NCBI GenBank assembly: GCA_910575475.1
Contig: CAJTGD010000015.1
Coordinates: 59,934-123,933 of the forward strand
Source: Lachnospiraceae bacterium
Lineage (GTDB): Bacteria > Bacillota > Clostridia > Lachnospirales > Lachnospiraceae
Direction of reading: 5' to 3'
Length of the DNA stretch: 64,000 nt
Made by a program: the position numbers and the translations under genes. Shown in pieces: positions 58,701 through 64,000 of this stretch (positions are counted from its first letter, which is position 1; the number at the start of each line of letters is the position of its first letter). The notes beneath the pieces were generated by a model, which was not told the origin of the DNA, made no database searches, and worked only from the letters and a program-made list of their open reading frames with translations.

Positions 58701-61700
58701 AGAACTTTTATTCACAATTTCATTTGTCACCTTATTGACGGTTACAGTAATCGTTTTTCCTGTAATTCCTGACAGGAAAGATTTTACTGATGCCAATTCA
58801 GATTTTGCCTGCGTTGTGTTAGCTTTTACGTCAAAATTCTTATCTTTAATGTTATTCTTTTTGACTTCATCAATATTCTTGTTCGCCTCAGCTGTATCAA
58901 CTTCCACTTTCGCCGGAATTTCTATCGTTCCATCCAGAAGTCCTGCTTTTATTTCTTCTATGGACATATCCTGTATGCCAAGAGCCACTTTCATTTCCGG
59001 AGACATTTTTTCAATTTCAGCAACACAATTATTGATATCTGTCTGCAATCCAGAAGTTTCAACGCCCACTTTTCCCTGAATATTTTCAAGGTCACTTTTT
59101 AACCTGGCCAGAGTTTCAAATGCTGCCTGAATTTGGCTTTCATCAATATTGATAGCAATATCAACGCCTTCACTTTCACCAAGCTCTTTCTTCTTTGCAA
59201 CCAGATATTCCAGAATGGAGTTTGCTGATTCCAACTTGTCCGATTTAATATTCAAATCTATATCTGAGCTTTCAACTTCTCCGATATATTTCTTCATAGA
59301 AGAGATCTGTTTATCCACGCCTTCAAATGAGTTTACGTCAAGGTCAATCTTTACATCATCGCCTAATCCGCTTAATGTTTCACTTGCCGATTCTGCTTTT
59401 GTCCTTAACTCTTCCAAAGATGCAATCGGTTCGTCCAGGTTAATATCAAAACCAAAGTCACTAAGTTTCCTCATGGCTATCTGTACAGCTTCAACATCCA
59501 TCTTAAGTGCATCCGCTATAGCCTGATCTTGTCCTATACCAAAGTTGATATCCCAAGAACCATCTTCATTCATATGCGCCCATTCAGAATTGATATTTTG
59601 GATATCCGCAAGGAAATTCTGTGCGCCTTCCTGCCCTTCTGTAAAATATCTTTTCACAATAGGGATGCTTTCTTCATAAGCTGCAACTATTTCTTCATTC
59701 GTTGCATTAGACAAGTCTTTATTAGATACAAGGTCAGTAAACTCACGGAAAGCATTTGTGCCTGTAAGACCTTTATTATATAAGTCTTCCTCTACACTTT
59801 TCATGCTCCCAACTATGGAATCGTACATGTCCCCTTCTTCACCACCAGACATGGCTAATTGCCATTGCTGATATGCGGAAGTAGTTGCTTCATATTGAAA
59901 TTGCAAATCTTGTAAATGTGATATATTATCAAGGATACTACTTTTTGATGCTTCCAACCCTGATGTATCCTGTCCCAAAAGTTCTGCCGCAGCAATCTTT
60001 CCTTCAATATTTTGAAGCTCAGTATATTGGTCGCTCAATGCTGATAAATAATCGGATTTGGTCATTGCATCAAGCTGTACCTGCAATTCAGCCAATGCTT
60101 TTTTGTTAACATGATATCCGTTCGTTGTCCGCTCTAATGCCTTTTCTGCGTCAGCACCAAATATTTCTTTAAACGCCTTTACATTGTCGGCAGAAATACC
60201 TTCACCTGAAACAGACTGCGACATAACTTCTCTTAGTTTATCAAGATTTTCTTTTGCTTTCTCGACAGAGGTTGAATAGGCATTGAAGGAACTTGTTGCA
60301 TCCTCAATCTCACCTGAAACCTGACCACTTATTATCCCCGCCTGAGTCAATGCGTCAGTAAATGCATAAATTTCCTCCGCAGAAGATTCCGCATCTAACC
60401 CCCATGCTTTAGCAAGAGTCTGAATCGCTGTTTCACCCTTTTGTTTACCAGATGTAATAAGTGCTTCACGAACCTCTTCTACGTCAAGTTTTAATCTTTT
60501 GAGATTATTTCCAGCTTTCTGGATGTCTTCGGAAGTTTCCTTAAACTGGTTTTTAACATTTTTCTTGCCTGATAACGCCTCCTGAAAATCAAATACTTTC
60601 ACGCTTGCTTCGTTTAGCTGATCTGTGACTTCATCAAATAACAATGAGAACTTATCATTACTATCTTTTGAGAGTAGACTGTCTACCTGTGAACCCAAAG
60701 AAGCAAACTCAGAACGTGCTTCAATTATTTTACCTGTATCTCCGCCTGCAAGTGCTTCATTATACTTCTGTATAGATTCAGTATATTGATCGAATGTGTC
60801 AGATACAGAACCTTTTCCAGTTCCTTGTGAAAGCATATCCATTTGTAGGAATGATTTATAATTATCCTGATATTTGGAAAGAACATCGTCTTTATTTTCT
60901 GATAATGACTTACCTGATTGATCTAAAATCTTATCCAGAAAATTGATACTATCTTCGTCTGTATATTTAGATTTTAGCTCATCAATCTTGTTCATAAAAC
61001 CGTTGATTGATTCTTCTGCCTGTGATGCGTCACCTTTAAAAAGGATATTAAAATTACCACCACCTGCACCCATTGTGGTTAACGAGATACCAACATCTTC
61101 AAATGACCTTGCAATATCCTTTATATCTTTATCAAGACTCTTTTTATCAGAAATTTTCACAAAGCCTAAATTATAATTACGCTCTTTTGTCATTTCCTTT
61201 TCAGCATCTTGATATTCTTTCCGACTTTCATTAAGCTGTTTCTTTGCGTTCTCAGCAGATATTTGCTGTAATAGACCAAGCTGTGTCTGTAAACTGCCAT
61301 TTACTAAGTCAATTCCTGTCACCTGATCCCCATATTGAGAAGTAATCTGTGACTGAATATCAAGTATCTGTTGTCTTGTTTGATATTCTTCTGTTGGAGT
61401 TAGTGCGCCAGAATCTAATTGCTGTTTTAGTTCTTTGTATTTTGATATCTGTTCATTCAGCGCATTACTTGATTCTTTCCAAGCTGTTGTAGAATCAGTA
61501 GCTTTTTGGATAGATTCCTCTATTCCTTGTTTATAGCTGCTCCAAATAGAGATACCTGCGCTCAATGCCGTAGATATTAACACGATCGGATTCGCTAACA
61601 GAGTAGCCCATAATCCTTTTAATGCCGAACCAAATGAAAGTGTACTTGCTGTTGCTGCCCCTTCTGCCGTAGAAAGCCCCATTGTTGATAATGTTGCTGT

Positions 61701-62657
61701 AGCCTGTGCCTGGGACATTCCAGATGATGTTAAAATAGATAACCGTTGCGCTGTTGATAGCTGTTCTGATGATAATACAGCTTTTAGCTGACTTTCTGAA
61801 AGCCCGTCAACTAATGCTGATAGTTTTTGAATCCCACTTTCCCCGATATTACCAGCCTTCAGCAAGCTCAATGCCTGTTGAAAATTTTGCATCTTCATTG
61901 CCGCCTGAGTAATAGAGTTCGTTAGTTCAGCAAACCCTTTCATCATCCCACCTGCGGCAAGTCCTGTCAGAGCACCTTTTAAGAGGTTTGTCTTATCCAG
62001 AAATTCCACTAAAATCTGAGTCGCCTCTAAGATTCCGTTGATTGAATCACGACTAATTAAATCCACAGACAAATTCTCAAATGATGCTTGCAGACTTTTC
62101 TGTTTCGCTTCGATAGAGTTCAAATATGCATCGTTGAACTTTTGCATAGCCGTGCCAGAGGATTCATTTGCTATCTTCTCATATGCCAATGCCGTATCAT
62201 AGTTATCCATAAGAAGCCGAAACCTGTTTGACTGCCTTTGCCCAGCAAATGCTTTTGCTATATCCCCACGTCTTACAGAAGGCAACTTCTTCCATTTCAT
62301 AGCAAGTTCATCCAATACTTCGTCAAAATCTCTAAACTCATTTATAGAACTTCTCAGTTCTATTCCAACATTTTTTAAGACAGTCTCCACATCGGAAATT
62401 GTTTCTACCGTTCCATCCTCATCGATCAATTCGAGTTTATCGGCTTTAATATCAGCCATCCTTGAAAATATAGTCTTAAAAGAGTTACCAATGACAGACA
62501 TCGTCTCTTGACTTGCTTCACCTACAGCCGCTTCATATCCGAGTAATTTGTTTAATGAAACACCTGCCTGATCAGCAGTTGCAGCAACACGACTTGTAGC
62601 TTCGGCAAGACCTCCGGCATCAACAGCCAGAATAAACGCACGAACAGTAAGGCGGAC
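55788..62657 (-). pseudogene. phage tail tape-measure protein, 5' part lost at an IS junction
   Basis: The frame is open for about 2289 codons, from a stop beside the IS at 62658-62660 down to 55788. Similarity begins before the first ATG (62501): DAGGLAEATSRVAATADQAG and the following residues continue into MSVIGNSFKTIFSRMADIKA, the conserved N-terminal tape-measure region, so the true start lies beyond the IS. It contains hydrophobic helices (ALTGLAAGGMMKGFAEL, LLANPIVLISTALSAGISIW), long coiled coils, a repeated glycine-rich section (GTAHVKGTAYSRGNWGNP, ALVGELGTEIIVD) and the usual GKSGLDKYKVIF end. Tape measures set tail length; at about 0.15 nm per residue this one implies a tail over 300 nm. 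No lysozyme or peptidase domain was recognised. Confidence 0.88.
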
Positions 62658-64000
62658 TTATTTGCCCATTTATTTGGCCAGTTCGTCAATTGCATCCAAC
62701 ATATCATTATCGTATAATACTTTCAGGACAGCAAGAATCACAGGAATCTCCGTTTCCAGGTTTCTGCCTATTTTGTTACGGATTCGCTTCATGCTCCTAT
62801 GATAGTAAACTTTCAACAACTTTATAATGAACATGACAAACCTTCTGACCAGGCCAAGATTGTGTATCCCGTTTTTCTCTTTGGAACGCAGTTTATCTTC
62901 TTTGAATACGATATCGAGCACCCAATGCAGCCCATTTTCGATATGCCAATGCCGACGCGCAACAATTGCGAACAGTTTTGCGATCGGCTTGATACTGCAC
63001 AGATAATACCGTTCCTCTATGGATTCTTCTCCAGTCTCCTTTTTGGAAATCATTTTTCTTTCATACCCTATGGATGTCAGTTTTTTCCAGTCTTTCCTGC
63101 CTTCAAACCACTTGATTTCGTCTGTGATCATGTATTCTCTTGTGATGATATCGTAGGTCGTTTCTTCGGTGTCCTTGAAATACTGCCCCTCCTTTGCCTG
63201 AACTTCTTTCAGGAGTTCTTCACAGGCAAAATATTCTTTTACCTCAAGGTATGCGGTTTTCTGGTTTTCCTTCAAGGCAAGGCAGTAATCCCCATGTGCC
63301 TCTTCTATGATGGCTTTTGCTGTTGTTTTCTGTGTATTCATCGCATCCGCAGTCACCACACAGCCTCTGCAGTCGAGTTGTTTCATGACCTTCCGCATTT
63401 CCGGAATCTCATTGCTTTTTTCGTCAATTCGTGTGGAAGAAAGGTTGATTCCCCATTCCGTTGACATCACATTAAACTCATTGAGGTTGCGTCTTTCTTT
63501 GGGATCTTCGCTGTTTTTTTTGCCGGTATTGTGAGTTTCTTTTCCATCCGCCGCAATCACATCTCTGATATAACAGCCCAGTTCATCATTTTTATAAAGA
63601 TATTCATCCAGCTTTTTACCAGCCACTGTGACAATCCGTATCAAGATATTTACCAACATACTCTGTAGTTCGTCCGAACGTAGGATGAAGAAGACTCTCT
63701 GGATCGTATCATGGGAAGGGATCCCGTGAGGCAGTTCCAGATATTGTTCCAAAGTCTCCCTTTCGTCTACCGCAAAATCGGCAATATCTGTCCATTCATC
63801 GTTTCCTGCAAGGACGCCAAAGAAAACAATCCCGACAATATCTTTCACGGAATGCCATACCTTCGCCTGTTGCCGGCTGTCAGTAAGCTGATCTGCCTGT
63901 ATTAAATACTCTTCCATAAATATTTTGTCTAAATCTTTTATCCCCAGTCCCCTCAATTCTTCTACTCGGATATGGATGGTTTCTGATAAACTCTGAAGCC
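62640..64000. mobile_element. ISAs1-family insertion sequence (one end outside window)
   Basis: It comprises the ISAs1 transposase gene and its downstream end; the boundary with the tape-measure gene lies between about 62640 and 62669. The other end, and thus the inverted repeats and target duplication, are not in the window. Confidence 0.75.
62670..63998 (-). CDS. ISAs1-family transposase (5' end may lie outside window)
   Basis: At least 428 residues are read from a TTG at 63956, but the frame stays open to the window edge, so a start further upstream is likely; no good ribosome site precedes the TTG or the internal ATG at 63917. The N-terminal DDE_Tnp_1-associated domain reads VKDIVGIVFFGVLAGNDEWT and DIADFAVDERETLEQYLELP; the DDE domain has DVIAADGKE (first Asp), VTADAMNTQKTTAKAI (second Asp), LALKENQK, and RRHWHIENGLHWVLDIVFKE (Glu region). 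All catalytic motifs appear intact, so it may be active. Confidence 0.92.
   Translation of the reverse strand, partial: LQSLSETIHIRVEELRGLGIKDLDKIFMEEYLIQADQLTDSRQQAKVWHSVKDIVGIVFFGVLAGNDEWTDIADFAVDERETLEQYLELPHGIPSHDTIQRVFFILRSDELQSMLVNILIRIVTVAGKKLDEYLYKNDELGCYIRDVIAADGKETHNTGKKNSEDPKERRNLNEFNVMSTEWGINLSSTRIDEKSNEIPEMRKVMKQLDCRGCVVTADAMNTQKTTAKAIIEEAHGDYCLALKENQKTAYLEVKEYFACEELLKEVQAKEGQYFKDTEETTYDIITREYMITDEIKWFEGRKDWKKLTSIGYERKMISKKETGEESIEERYYLCSIKPIAKLFAIVARRHWHIENGLHWVLDIVFKEDKLRSKEKNGIHNLGLVRRFVMFIIKLLKVYYHRSMKRIRNKIGRNLETEIPVILAVLKVLYDNDMLDAIDELAK

Larger units (their letters stand above)
52987..64000. mobile_element. integrated element at tRNA-Trp, probable prophage remnant (right end outside window)
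   Basis: From the tRNA 3' end to the window edge base composition turns AT-rich, all genes are on the minus strand, and the content is mobile: tyrosine integrase, four short unknown genes, a giant tape-measure protein and an ISAs1 transposase. The left attachment core is expected within the tRNA 3' end; the matching right copy is not in the window. Distal tail, fibre, holin and endolysin genes that normally follow a tape measure are missing between it and the integrase. Confidence 0.8.

Noticed and set aside
53094..64000. Intact prophage
   Set aside because: Tail tip, lysis and most structural genes are absent here, and the tape-measure gene is broken by an IS.

Overview
The window looks like part of the chromosome of an anaerobic, gut-type Firmicute, most likely a Lachnospiraceae (Clostridia). 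The evidence is gene content: an IreB family regulator beside ruvX and a DUF1292 gene, MtaB, RNase J, a DUF4317 protein, two YesMN/MsmK-style sugar uptake systems, clean AAGGAGG ribosome binding sites and a LacI-type regulator. No genus is assigned. Most of the chromosome is moderately GC-rich. Three stretches are visibly more AT-rich: the kinase/desulfidase operon at the left edge, the HEPN/MNT island near 15 kb, and everything from 53 kb to the right edge.

Left part (1-4.2 kb, plus strand): a truncated alpha/beta hydrolase, DhaK and DhaL subunits of a dihydroxyacetone-type kinase, and an L-cysteine desulfidase-like Fe-S enzyme, followed by a GntR/FCD regulator and a clear terminator. At 4.2-14.1 kb (minus strand) lies a glycan uptake and degradation cluster: response regulator (broken by a one-base frameshift in this sequence), solute-binding lipoprotein, two permeases, YesM-like sensor kinase and a GH78 alpha-L-rhamnosidase. 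At 14.3-16.95 kb two decayed AAA-ATPase/PD-(D/E)XK-type genes flank a small MNT/HEPN toxin-antitoxin pair that is bracketed by an imperfect direct repeat.

The central part (17-38.5 kb) is housekeeping: trhP-trmR (tRNA wobble uridine modification), RNase J, DUF1292-ruvX-ireB, mtaB, an HPr-like protein without its active histidine, thiI plus its cysteine desulfurase, rsmE-prmA-moaC, ferritin with a Bfd-like [2Fe-2S] protein, an RmlD-like reductase, a CsbB/YfhO-type surface glycosylation pair, purC, and several small unknown or DUF genes.

At 38.8-52.6 kb there is an alpha-glucan oligosaccharide region: an AraC regulator, three GH13 enzymes (two plus, one minus), then an MsmK-type ATPase, a YesL-like membrane protein, two permeases, a solute-binding lipoprotein and a LacI regulator. 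Two near-identical pseudo-palindromes bracket the binding-protein promoter and are the probable LacI operators. The first sugar cluster has no ATPase gene, so MsmK may power both transporters.

From tRNA-Trp (52.9 kb) to the right edge runs an AT-rich integrated element: a tyrosine integrase next to the tRNA 3' end, four small genes, a very long phage tape-measure gene that has lost its 5' part, and an ISAs1-family transposase at the break. Distal tail and lysis genes are absent between tape measure and integrase, so this looks like a decayed prophage or other phage-derived element. A REP-like palindromic repeat family occurs in at least six intergenic places across the window.
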